DNA from: Bursaphelenchus xylophilus
Lineage: Eukaryota; Nematoda; Chromadorea; Rhabditida; Aphelenchoididae
Length of the DNA: 64,000 bases
NCBI GenBank assembly: GCA_904066235.2
Contig: CAJFCV020000003.1
Coordinates: 10,726,001-10,790,000, forward strand
Direction of reading: 5' to 3'
The notes under the pieces are model-generated. The model saw nothing but the letters and a program-made list of their open reading frames with translations, was not told the DNA's origin and searched no databases. The position numbers and the translations under genes are program-made. This document shows, one piece after another, positions 12,740 through 23,000 of the stretch (its first letter is position 1; each line of letters begins with the position of its first letter).

Positions 12740-13310
12740 TTCTCAGATGATGATAAAACCTTGCCTATGCTAAGAATACAAACCTATAAAATTCATACGA
12801 GAGCTTCAGCTTGCGCTTTGCAGAAAACGCTGAGATTTTTAGGTCGAAATTTGACGAAAAATCGAATTTTTTTTGAGATTTTTGAAATGAAAATCTTCGT
12901 TTAGGTTCTAGAGTAGAGTACATAAATAGTTCCCGCAAAAAGTAAAGTCATTTCGAGTGGAAACCATAGAGATATAGACAAGCGTTTGCTTTCTGTGCCG
13001 TCTCTCTTCAGTTTTCATAGTCTCTCGCCTGCAAAGGCTTTTGAATATCTCGGCTGCCCTTGCAAATTACAAGCTAAAATTTTTAGTAATTGATTTATAT
13101 TCAAAATGGAACCCTCAGGCAAAGTTTGATCAAAAATATCAAAAATTTTTGCTTCCAAATTCGAATATTGTGTTTCACGGTATGTAGAGGAAATCTATCA
13201 GTATCTGTACGATGCCTGCAAACTAGGAACTAAAAATTTTTGTATCCAATAAGTTACCTGTGCTGAACATTCATACCAAATTTGACGCAAATCTGAGCGT
13301 TGCAGCTTGA
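12740..13310. repeat. Diverged copy of the 450-bp MITE family
   Basis: It shares AGCTTGCGCTTTGCAGAAAA, a TTTTTAGGTCGAAA segment, GAATATCTCGGCTGCCCTTG and a closing AAATCTGAGCGTTGCAG with 9488-9938. It is longer than the reference and may be two overlapping copies. Confidence 0.5.
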
Positions 13311-14949
13311 GTTATAGCCTTGTAAGAATTTTACCAAAAACAACATTTTTCGCCAAAAAAATCATTTTTTTTATTTCCCGAAACGCCTTTTCAAAGCCGC
13401 ACTGTAAAATCCAGCCTTTTGAAAGCCAAATTCAAGTGCCCTGCCCAACCTTGTAACCCTTTTCCACTAATTACGCAATAATTCTTTCCAGGTCGTCGAT
13501 ACAAAAGGCGGGTGCTCCAAAAACAAACTTTTTTCTCTTGCGAACAAAAACTTTCTTCATACAAAACTGCGCTCGGTAAAAAGTTTTTTTTTTGTCGCAG
13601 AGCCGTAATTTATGAAAAAAACAAAAAGAAATGTCATAAAAAGAACATTCGCCTTTCCTTTCTGTGGCCGTGCCGCTTCGTTTGATCGAATTTGAGGGCA
13701 TTCTTTTCCATTATTTCAGCATATCTCCTCGTCTGTTTTGAAGAGGAACGTTGAGAGGATGGGGCGAGTAGCAGCTTACTTTATATTGCTATATATGGGA
13801 TTTAGGGGGAATTGAGAAAAAATTTTTGTTTAGGCTTGAAGTCGCTTAAAAACTGTCTATAACAACGGTTTAAATTGGGTATGAATACTCTAAGTAAGGT
13901 TATTATTAATTTCAGAAAACTTTATGCCAAGTTTTGCAGGCAAAGCCGGGATTTACACAATCTTTGAAAGCGATGAAAATGAGACGTGTCGATCATAAAA
14001 AATGCAGTTTTTCAGTCGTATCTCCGCAAATTTCCTGCGGAAAAAACAGATTTTTTGTACAGGCATTTTACTCTCTATGTTAAATCAAATATCAACTATT
14101 TACATAAAAATTTTAAAAAAAATTATTTTTTTTCTATTTTTTTTACCGAAAAAATCGCGATTTTTTGCTTTACAATATTGTTTATAAGGCCTGAAAATAC
14201 TTTATTCTAAAATTTTCCCCCACTTTTTTTATACTCCGACCACAGAAAATCCCAAATATTTCCAATTTTTCATTCCATTTTTGGCCCTGTAACTTTTATT
14301 TGTTTTTGGGTTGTAACCTAAAATTCCCAAATTTTCCCTCGAGCGGAATTGGAAATCCCTTACTGCCGGCGTATTTGCGCAGGGCATAAAATTTCGTGTG
14401 TCCACTCGGGCCGCTCTGAAATCCCGAAAATGGTCGGTGGCGCTTCGAAAATGTTGCTTTTAGCCAATTTTTTGATGATTTTTTGGGGATTTCAAAAATT
14501 TTGCGACTGTAAAAGTCTTACAACTTGTTTAGAAACATATATCTTAAAATTTTTTTTGGTAGCTTACAGTTTTTTGCAAATTTTTGTTTTTTTTTATTTT
14601 TTGCACCAAAATGTATTATGACCACGAAAAACGTCCCAAAAAGCCGTATAATTCTTTTTTTCGCTTTCCTCACGGCCTTTGTGACATCTCGCTGTATAAT
14701 TTTTATTCGTCAGTTTAATTCCTGAATTTCCGGCGTTGCCGCAGAACACGCAAACGTCCATTTTTAATGGCTTTTCGGAGTGTTTTTGGCCATTTGCTCC
14801 GAGTTTGGCCTCATCAAAAAAAGAGACGTTTTTTGACCGGCCAAAGTGGAAAATGGCCAAGGGTATTTGAAATGGGCTTGAAACGATTATTGAGAGGTTT
14901 TTTGGGGAGTTTCGGATGTTTAAGGTAATTTTTGGGGTTTTGGAAAAAT

Positions 14950-15240
14950 TTAAACGTTTTTGTTTTACTTTTTTGATTTTTTAATGATATTTAGAAATAT
15001 TTTTTACCGATTTTTGATTTTACGATTTTTTAAACTAAAAAATATTTTAAATTTGAACTTTAATATTTTATTCTTTTACTTTTTTAAATTTTTTTTTGGA
15101 TTATTTAAAAATTTTTTGATATTTTTTGTAGTATTTAGGCGATTTTTACTATTTTTTAAGTCAAAAAAAACATTTTGAATTTTCAAATTTTTCGCGACTT
15201 TTTTTTAATTTTAAATTTTTTTGACAAAAAAAAATATTTT
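14950..15240. repeat. T-rich low-complexity tract
   Basis: It is almost wholly T and A with long poly-T runs. The frames through it are poly-Phe/Leu artefacts. Confidence 0.7.
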
Positions 15241-15779
15241 ATTTTTAGATGCTCCACAGACCTCGAAAAGCTTCAATTCTCAATTTGAATACCATAAAAT
15301 TCATAAAATATGTATGTATTCCCTTTCCGATCCCAATTCCTATTTTTTTCGAAGCGGCACTGGTTTCCCCTCGAAATTTCCATGAATACGTAATGAGCGG
15401 TGCCCCAAAGACAGGCAGATGTCTAACAATCACTTGTACAACAAAGTGAGGAAGTCGTAAAGGGAGTTGTTTATCGGCCAGAATTAATTTCTAAATTCGA
15501 AAAATGGGATTTTTGACCTAAAAATAATATTTTTTCTCTTTTTTTCAATTGAAATTAAATTTTATTCTTTACTCACATACTCCTTTCAGCAAAAAATAAA
15601 TTTCGAAATCTCTCACACACCCAGTGAATAGCCACGAAGTGTTGAAATGAAATAGTCAACACTTTCCTTTTACCCACGATATGAAAAGTATGGCCATAGG
15701 GAATTTGGGCTCTCTTTTCCTTGCCAAATTTATTTATTTCTCCCATGAGGACTTGGTTTTATGAAGAAAAAAAAGAGAA

Positions 15780-16140
15780 TTTTGATCGTAAAAAAGTAGG
15801 AAAAATGATTTTTGAGATTTGAAATTTTTTGCGCATAAATTTTTTGGTAAAAAAAAATTTTTTAGGAAAACAAAATTATTTAAAAATTTTTGGATTTTTT
15901 TGATTTTTTTTATTTTTATTTTTTTTGCGATGAAAAATATAGTACTTTTTAAAGATTTTTAAACAAAAAATTATTTTAATGAAAAAGAAAAATTATTAAA
16001 AAAAAATTTTATAAGAAAAATAAAAATGATGAATATTTTTTTTTATTTTTTTTTATTCTTTTTTGCAATTTTTTGTCGCAAAAATCAGTCTAATTTATTT
16101 TGAAAATTTTCCATAACTTTTCGAATTCCAAAACCCAACA
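15780..16140. repeat. A/T-rich low-complexity tract
   Basis: Runs of AAAA and TTTT with no other structure that I can see. Confidence 0.65.
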
Positions 16141-16599
16141 TTTTTTTATCCTCCTCACTTTATCTCACCAATATTGCTTGCCTAATTTCCCAAGCAGATT
16201 AACTCCGGAATCAAGTCGATCGTTTTCCTTTTCATGTCCGATCCAATGAAGTGCATTATTATGCATTATAATACATTCGCCTCTCCTCAAAAATGGACAG
16301 GAAGACGGCCAAGTCCAGGTGTGTTTGCACAGAAAGAATGAAGAGCATCCCCAACGTTATAGCGTTTTCGGCGCCGATTTTTATGATGAGGAGATGATTT
16401 CCTCTTTTTTTGAGGCGTTTTTTATCCGGACTTGACCAATTTCAAGTGGGCTGTCAATTGTTGGAGAATGTGGCTACAAGGGAGTGGGACAGGTGTTGAG
16501 GTCACATTTTTTGGACTGTAAAAATTTTGTATATGGTACTACTAAAGGTAATAGGCCGTTTTTTATATTTTTTTTGCTTTTTTTTAAATGAAAAGATTA

Positions 16600-16830
16600 G
16601 TAATCAAAAACTAACGTTCAGATTTTGTTCAAACTTTGAGCATTCACTGTGCATAGACCGCATATCAATTGTTGAAAATTTCAGCACACCTTTTGCAAAT
16701 GAAGCCGAGATATTCAACGATCTTTACCACCTTGTCATTGTGTGTAACGCTGAGAAAAAAGAAATCAAATTTTGGCTAATTTTTCAGCTAAAAATCTCAG
16801 TTTTTTTTCACAGAGAGCAAGGTAGAAGCC
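16600..16830. repeat. Partial copy of the 450-bp MITE family
   Basis: ATCAATTGTTGAAAATTTCA, then AAATGAAGCCGAGATATTCA, then ACAGAGAGCAAGG follow the landmark order of the central part of 9488-9938. Both ends are missing. Confidence 0.4.
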
Positions 16831-17429
16831 TCGTATATATATGCCCTCAAAAAATTTCGCCCAAGTTTTCCCCAAATTTTTTTTATATTCCAAGCGCTAC
16901 GAAATTACCCAATATTTCCCCCAACAGCCCGCTTTTAGCTAGAACAATAGCCTAAACAATAATATTCAGTAAAGCCCCATTAATAACTTGGGATTGCGCA
17001 TGTTGAACTTGTTTGTATTTGCTATAGCTGTGACAATAGCTTCGGGATAGTGTTTAGTGGGGTCAATTGTTACGTAATAAAGCGGAAATTGAGTTCGTTG
17101 TTACAAGTGGAGTGTTGAATTGCTCTTGCAGAGCCCCTCTTCCTTGTCATTGATATACCGACCTTCTTTCTGATGTCATTTGAGTGAGTCGACTAGATTT
17201 TTGTGCTGAGATGTCGCTAGTGTAAAAGTTTCTTTGTGATTTTCGAAGGCGTATCTATGTTTTTCGACTCATTTTTTGCTGAAAATTGAGATTTTTTGGG
17301 AGAGAAATTAAAAACCAGGAGAGTCGACGTGACAAAAAATTCATTTCGTTTGTAGCTTTCTTCTTTCGACACGAAAAGCTTTGATTTTTTTGTCGAAACA
17401 TTGTACACCTCACTAGTAACCGACCTTGA

Positions 17430-17790
17430 ACGAATTTTACTTGTGCTTTGCGGAAACGACGGAGATTTTTAAGTCGAAAGTTGGAAAAAATGTGAAATTT
17501 TTTTGCGATTTTTTTGATGAAAAAATTCATACTGACTGTTAGTTTTACCGCAGAGAGAATTATCTCCACGAAAAATCCATTTCTTCCGCGCGAAATTGGC
17601 TAAGATATGGGCAAAAAATTTTTTTCTCTGACCACTCTCGTTTCGAGAGCTCTCTCAGCCGCAATGATCGTTGAATATCTTGGCTGCCGCTGCGAAACGC
17701 AAGCTAAATAAAATTTTTAGTAATTGATATGTGGACTATGCCGGAAATGTGCGCAAAATTTTAAGAAAATTCTGAACGTTGCATTTACAA
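17430..17790. repeat. Copy of the 450-bp MITE family
   Basis: It holds TTGTGCTTTGCGGAAACGAC, CTGACCACTCTCGTTTCGAG, GAATATCTTGGCTGCCGCTG and a closing TTCTGAACGTTGCAT, matching 9488-9938 in order. The ends are eroded. Confidence 0.55.
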
Positions 17791-18370
17791 ACCAGTCCTT
17801 GTCAGAGTATGTTTAAAATACGAGATTATCAACCCGTGCTCTTTGCCCTACATCAAGTCTTGCCTAGTCATAAATACCGTTAAATATTGCCAATCGACTT
17901 ACTTCTCTCTCCTCCCTCCATTATCACTCTTTTTACTTATCGCAAAGGGGATCATAATTCGTCTTCTCCCCATTATCGTCCCTCGCATATCATTTGCAAT
18001 AATCCGCGATGAGTAAAAACGGGACGGAAAAGAGCGGGGCGCCGATCACAAAAAAATAATACAGATTGATCATAGTTGAGGTGCGAGAAGAAGAAGAAGA
18101 AGATACCAATATGAAAAGGGCGTGGGTGAAATTTTAGGGTCAAAGAAAAACAAGAGAGCGGTTGAAAAACGCGTCGCACACTCATCACCAATCTTTCTCG
18201 TTATAATCATTTTTGCGGATGATTTGGGCATATGTTGTATAACAGTATGTGTAAAAATTTTGGCTGAAAAAACTCCCCTAACTATCTCTCCTCGCTTTCA
18301 GTGATTTTTCGCTCGCTAAGGACGCTGAATTTTGCAGAAACTTGAACAAAATCCTCGCCAAAGCTATTAA

Positions 18371-19100
18371 AGGACCACAAAAGGTATTTTTTGAACCGAA
18401 ATTTGCTCGGCTAAAAAATTGACTATCAGGGATTTTCGCGTCGAGAAAATTCCGAAGAACAAATGTTCTCGATTTTTTTTGGAACAAAAGATTTTCTGAG
18501 GTTCTGTTCTGACCTCCTTGTACAGTGTGTAGCAACGTGATTCGATACAATGGAGGATCATCCCTGACTTTGCAGCCTAATTTGGACCTCTACCTCGAAA
18601 ACAACATGTAAGTCAATATTTTAGTGTTTCTGGCTATTTTAGGCAATTTTTACGACGACGAAGCAAGAAAATGAGTTTAGTATCAAAATTAGCCATCCAG
18701 GAGTGCTGGTGGTCGAGTTTTTGAGAAGATTGAGTCAAAAATGTTGACCAGAATACCTAGTATAATATCGTTTTTTCCAGGAATTAAAATGAAGATGCGG
18801 TCAGACGGCTTCATTTTTGCTACGAGGACTCGCAAAAGCATCTAACGAGGTATCAGGCCGGTGTAAATCAATGAAGGTTCAACATTTTGGCTTTTCATTG
18901 AGCTGATGTCAAAATCTGAAAGGTGAGGTTTGCCCTTGTTTTCATGGTTTAGGTGAGGAAATCTTTGCTCCGTGAGCAAGAAAATCGGTTTGGCTTCCTA
19001 ATGATGCTATCTTGACTGTGGTTGCACCATTTTGCGCCATAATAATAGCAAAGCCATGATCAGTCGGTCCAGTATAACATAATTTTTTCAGGCGAATCCT
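18371..19100 (+). repeat. Left arm of the snap-back element
   Basis: It pairs with 24606-25087 plus 19349-19594 read on the other strand. Shared landmarks are GGGATTTTCGCGTCGAGAAA, AACAACATGTAAGTCAATA, GACTCGCAAAAGCATCT and CATGGTTTAGGTGAGGAAAT. The arms differ by scattered substitutions and small indels, so the palindrome is not recent. Confidence 0.85.
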
Positions 19101-19348
19101 TCCAAGGCCGCTAAGCTTCGACTATGTGAACCAGCTGTGAAAGCATGGACAATGAGAAGGTCTCATCATGAAAAAACCGGAAGGACTGAACCAATTTATT
19201 ATCTTTTACATAGTAACAATAATGTATAATATTTATAATAAAGTAATAACGGCTATTACAGAATCCGTCAAAATTCTTTTACTGAGCCCTTTGGGTCAGG
19301 CTGGCGGGCATGGGAGCGGAGTGGGCCGGGATTCCTGCAAATCGAGAG
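19101..19348. other. Loop of the snap-back element
   Basis: 248 bp between the arms. On the + strand it could begin as an exon after TTTTTTCAG at 19082-19090, but stops appear within about 50 nt, and the rest is AT-rich. No transposase motif is visible. Confidence 0.5.
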
Positions 19349-19594
19349 GGATTCGCCTGAAAAAATTATATTATACTGGACCGAGTGATCATGGCTTTGC
19401 TATTAGTATGGCGCAAAATGGTGCAACCACAGTCAAGATAGCATCATTAGGAAACCAAACCGATTTTCTTGCTCACGGAGCAAAGATTTCCTCACCTAAA
19501 CCATGAAAACAAGGGCAAACCTCACCTTTCAGATTTTGACATCAGCTCAAGGAAAAGCCTAAATGTTGAACGTTCATTGATTTATACCGGTCTC
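19349..19594 (-). repeat. Right arm of the snap-back element, inner part
   Basis: Reverse complement of about 18855-19100. It shares ATCATGGCTTTGCTATTA, AACCGATTTTCTTGCTC and CTCACCTAAACCATGAAAAC with the left arm. It ends at the Ty3/gypsy insertion point and resumes at 24606. Confidence 0.85.
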
Positions 19595-19774
19595 TGTGAG
19601 GCGGAACGACCGAACTGCGAGCCCGAATTCCCACGGAAATCATCATTTATTATTCAAATTTGATTGTACTTTCCTACGTGGGATTTCCCTATATAAGGGC
19701 CGCTTTTCACTCAATAAATCACTTGATCTCGAGCTCTAGTCTTCGTGTGCGTTGTCTCCCCGGGCCTCTCGACA
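19595..19774 (+). repeat. 5' LTR of the Ty3/gypsy element
   Basis: 180 bp, TG...CA ended. It contains a TATA box TATATAAG at 19690-19697 and AATAAA at 19713-19718, so U3, R and U5 can be placed roughly around these. Confidence 0.95.
19690..19697 (+). promoter_or_regulatory. TATA box of the 5' LTR
   Basis: TATATAAG, 95 nt into the LTR. It probably directs the genomic transcript of the element. The same box recurs in the 3' LTR at 24516-24523. Confidence 0.7.
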
Positions 19775-19785
19775 ACCACACGCAG

Positions 19786-19807
19786 TGGCGAACAGTGATT
19801 CGAACTC
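19786..19807 (+). other. Primer binding site, unusually long tRNA complementarity
   Basis: It starts TGGCGAACAGTG, 11 nt after the LTR, and continues ATTCGAACTC. Its reverse complement reads like the 3' end of a tRNA: a T-loop GTTCGAATC, seven acceptor-stem bases, a discriminator base and CCA. I cannot name the tRNA without a tRNA set. Most PBSs match only 8-18 nt, so 22 nt is long. Confidence 0.75.
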
Positions 19808-19879
19808 AGGCCCAGATACAGGTCGCGCCTGTTCCATCTGGCTGAGCTTTGAAATCCCCTTTCTGTGGAAGGAAAGGAA

Positions 19880-20025
19880 TAGTACTCCGGTACTAAACAG
19901 TACAAGCGGTACAAGTTACCGAGTACATAGTACTAAATAGTACAAAGTCTCAAATAGAGAAAGAAAAGACATAAAAGTCTTTAAAAACCGCAAAACGCGA
20001 GTTGAAATAGTACTACAAGGTACAA
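19880..20025 (+). repeat. GTAC-rich array in the retrotransposon leader
   Basis: About ten AGTAC or GGTAC units occur in the untranslated leader between the primer site and the start codon (for example AGTACTCCGGTACTAAACAG). Units are spaced about 8-15 nt apart in the first half. The function is unknown; packaging or regulator binding is possible. Confidence 0.6.
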
Positions 20026-20048
20026 ATCTTGGCTAGCAACCAAGAAAA

Positions 20049-23000
20049 ATGAGTAACACCCAGGCAAACCTTGGGAAGTTATGGATCTTTGATCCAACGA
20101 AGAACCGATGGGCTTCTTATGAGAGCATGCTGAGAAGAATCTTGGCTGCTCGCACTATTGAAGCTGATGGTGAAAAGAAAGTCTTTCTTTTCAACCACAT
20201 CGGTCCAGCGGCTTATGAGTCGTTAGAAGTGGCCATGAACGGTCAAAATATGGACTCCAAGTCCTTCGATGAACTCTGTAGAGTTCTCACGGGTATCTTT
20301 GAACCCAAAGGTCTCGTTGCGTCTACGCGACACAAGATCTTCACTGCAAAACAACTGGCGGACCAAACGTCCAAACAGTTTATTCAGCAGGTAAAGTCGT
20401 GGTCTATAAAGGCCGACTTTGAGAGTGTTGTGAACACTCGCGATTTTGTCCAGGTCCAAGCAATTATCGCTGGACTGCAAGACAAAAAAGTCAAGGAAAA
20501 GCTCCTTGAAACTCCAAACTTGGACATGACCAAGTTGGAAGAGATTGTTGAACTCGTAGAAGGTTCACAATCGGCTGCCAAAGAAATGGCTGGCTCTAGC
20601 GCATCCGGCACTATCGCCAGGCTGGATAAAAAGCGCCAAAAGAAACCCCTTTGGGGTAAATCAGGAAAGCCGAAAGGGCGTCAAGGAACTTGCTATACGT
20701 GCGGTTCCAGCCAGCACATGCAGCCTTATTGTCCAAAAAGAGGACAAAGACAGCCTCCCACAAATCAAGGGTACCAAAGACGCCAAAACGGCAGAAACAG
20801 TGGGATCAGAGCTGTCCTACCAGAGTCTAGATATGATTCTGAGGTATCATCCGATGAAGATGATGCTTGCCTTGCCTTGGAGCAAGAAGTCGAAGTTCGC
20901 AGGGTTTCAATCCCTCCGGTCTGGCTAAAGGTCAAATTAAATGACATTGAAGTAGCCATGGAACTGGACAGTGGAGCAGTCCGGTCAGTCATCCCCAAAC
21001 CAGTATGGGAAAAGATAGGTCGACCTAAAATATCTTCGTATACCGGAGAACTTCAGGGATATGGTGGTAAACCATTGAATGTGCTGGGAACAGCGTATAT
21101 TGACGCGTCCTTTGGAAAGCACTCAGTATTGACCGAAATGGTCATTGTCCGAGACAGAAAGGGTCAAGCCCTATTCGGACGAGATCTTATTAGAGATCTC
21201 AAGGTTGATATGGGACCTCATGTCAATCTCAATTCGGTAGCCCCTTTGGAGGCCAATAAAGAAACCGAGAATACTCTGAAAAATGAGTTTAGAGAGCTCT
21301 TTGAGCCTGGCCATGGAACCTACAAAGGTCCAGCCGTTGAACTAAAGTTCAAGAAAACACCGGAACCAGTGTTCCTCAAAAGTAGACCTGTGCCATTCGC
21401 ACTTGTCGAAAAAGTATCCAAGGAATTGGATAGATTGGAAGCTGAAGGTTCGCTCAAAAGAGTGATGAATTCAGACTTCGCATCACCGTTGGTAATCATT
21501 CCGAAAGCCAACAATGAAATTCGACTCTGTGTTGATTTCAAGAGGACCATAAATCCTCAACTCGATGTCGACGAGTACCCACTCCCGACGCCAGAATCGA
21601 TTTTTCAGCAGCTGAATGGTGGAAAACTTTTCAGCAAGATCGATTTAAAGGCAGCTTTCAATCAACTCAGGTTGTCAGAGAAAGCGCAAGAATATTGTAC
21701 TATCAGTAGCTTTAAAGGTCTGTATAGATACACTCGCTTACCGTTTGGTATTGCGTCAGCTCCAGCAAGATTCCAAGCCACGATCGAACAGATCCTGCAA
21801 GGAATACAAGGAGTCGCTGTATATCTTGATGATATTACAGTCACTGGTCCAGATGATCAGTCTCACATACAAAATCTCAGAGAAGTCCTCAAGAGACTCC
21901 GAGATTCTGGTCTTCGACTGAAGCCAGAAAAATGTGAACTCTTTCAAGAGAGTATTTCCCTTTTAGGGCATGAGTTAAATGCTGAAGGGATCAGAGCTCT
22001 GCCAAACAAGGTAGAAGCAATAACCAAAATGCCAGCTCCAAAAGATCTGAAGCAACTCGCTTCTTTTCTAGGCATGGTTCAATATTACAGTCGCTTTGTA
22101 AAAGGACTATCAGCACTCGCTGCTCCTCTAAACGCCCTCAGAAAGAAAACTGCAAAATGGCAGTGGGGTAGGAAAGAGAAAGAAGCTTTTGAAAAGCTCA
22201 AAGAAAGATTGACTAGTACAGAATTGCTAGTTCATTATGATCCAAAGATCCCAGTTCGACTTAGTACAGATGCCTCAGACTACGGTCTAGGAGCTCAATT
22301 GGAGCATGTATATCCTGATGGAAACATCAAGGTAATTGGCTATGCCAGTCGAACGCTCACTCCAGCAGAGCAAAATTACGCCCAAATTGAAAAAGAAGGG
22401 TTAGGGATCCTTTTTGGTGTTGAGAAGTTTTCTCAATATTTGTATGGACGAAAGTTCATATTGCAAACCGATCATGAACCATTGATTCGAATTTTCGGTC
22501 CGAAAGTAGGTTTACCTACGGTTGCAGTAAGAAGACTGCAAAGATGGGCCATAAGGCTTATGCAGTACACATTCGAAATACAGTATGTGTCAACCGACAA
22601 GTTCGGTAACGCGGACGGGTTATCTAGACTTCCCGATCCAGCAGAGAAACCTGAGAAGTTTCGTAAAATGGAGGAGAGGCATGTCTTGGCTGTTGAAGCA
22701 GAACAGTCTTGGCCGATCTCGTTATCCAAAGTCAGAAAACTCACCCAAGGAGATAAAGTTCTTCAAGAGGTGTTGGCGCACATCCGAAAAGGATGGCCAG
22801 AAAAATGTCCATCAGATAAGTTGGTTCCTTACTTCCGTAAAAGACATAGCTTGACTATTGTCAAAGGTTGTATTGTAAAAGGTCACAGAATTGTGATTCC
22901 GCGAGAGTTGAGACAAAGGATTCTCACCGAGTTACATGGTGCTCATGATGGTGCCACAAGAATGTACTCGCTCGCTCAGCAGAACTATTGGTTCCCAAAC

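Larger units (their letters stand above)
9942..18366. other. Intergenic, AT-rich, no recognisable gene
   Basis: No frame here carries family motifs. Contents are T/A-rich low-complexity tracts (10380-10960, 14950-15240, 15780-16140), diverged 450-bp MITE copies (about 12740-13310, 16600-16830, 17430-17790), a duplicated TTGGTCCCCCCTGTG block near 11875 and 12045, and a short GAA repeat at about 18088-18104. Confidence 0.5.

Noticed and set aside
16527..16955. 142-codon + strand frame
   Set aside because: It covers a decayed copy of the 450-bp MITE and AT-rich sequence; no family features.
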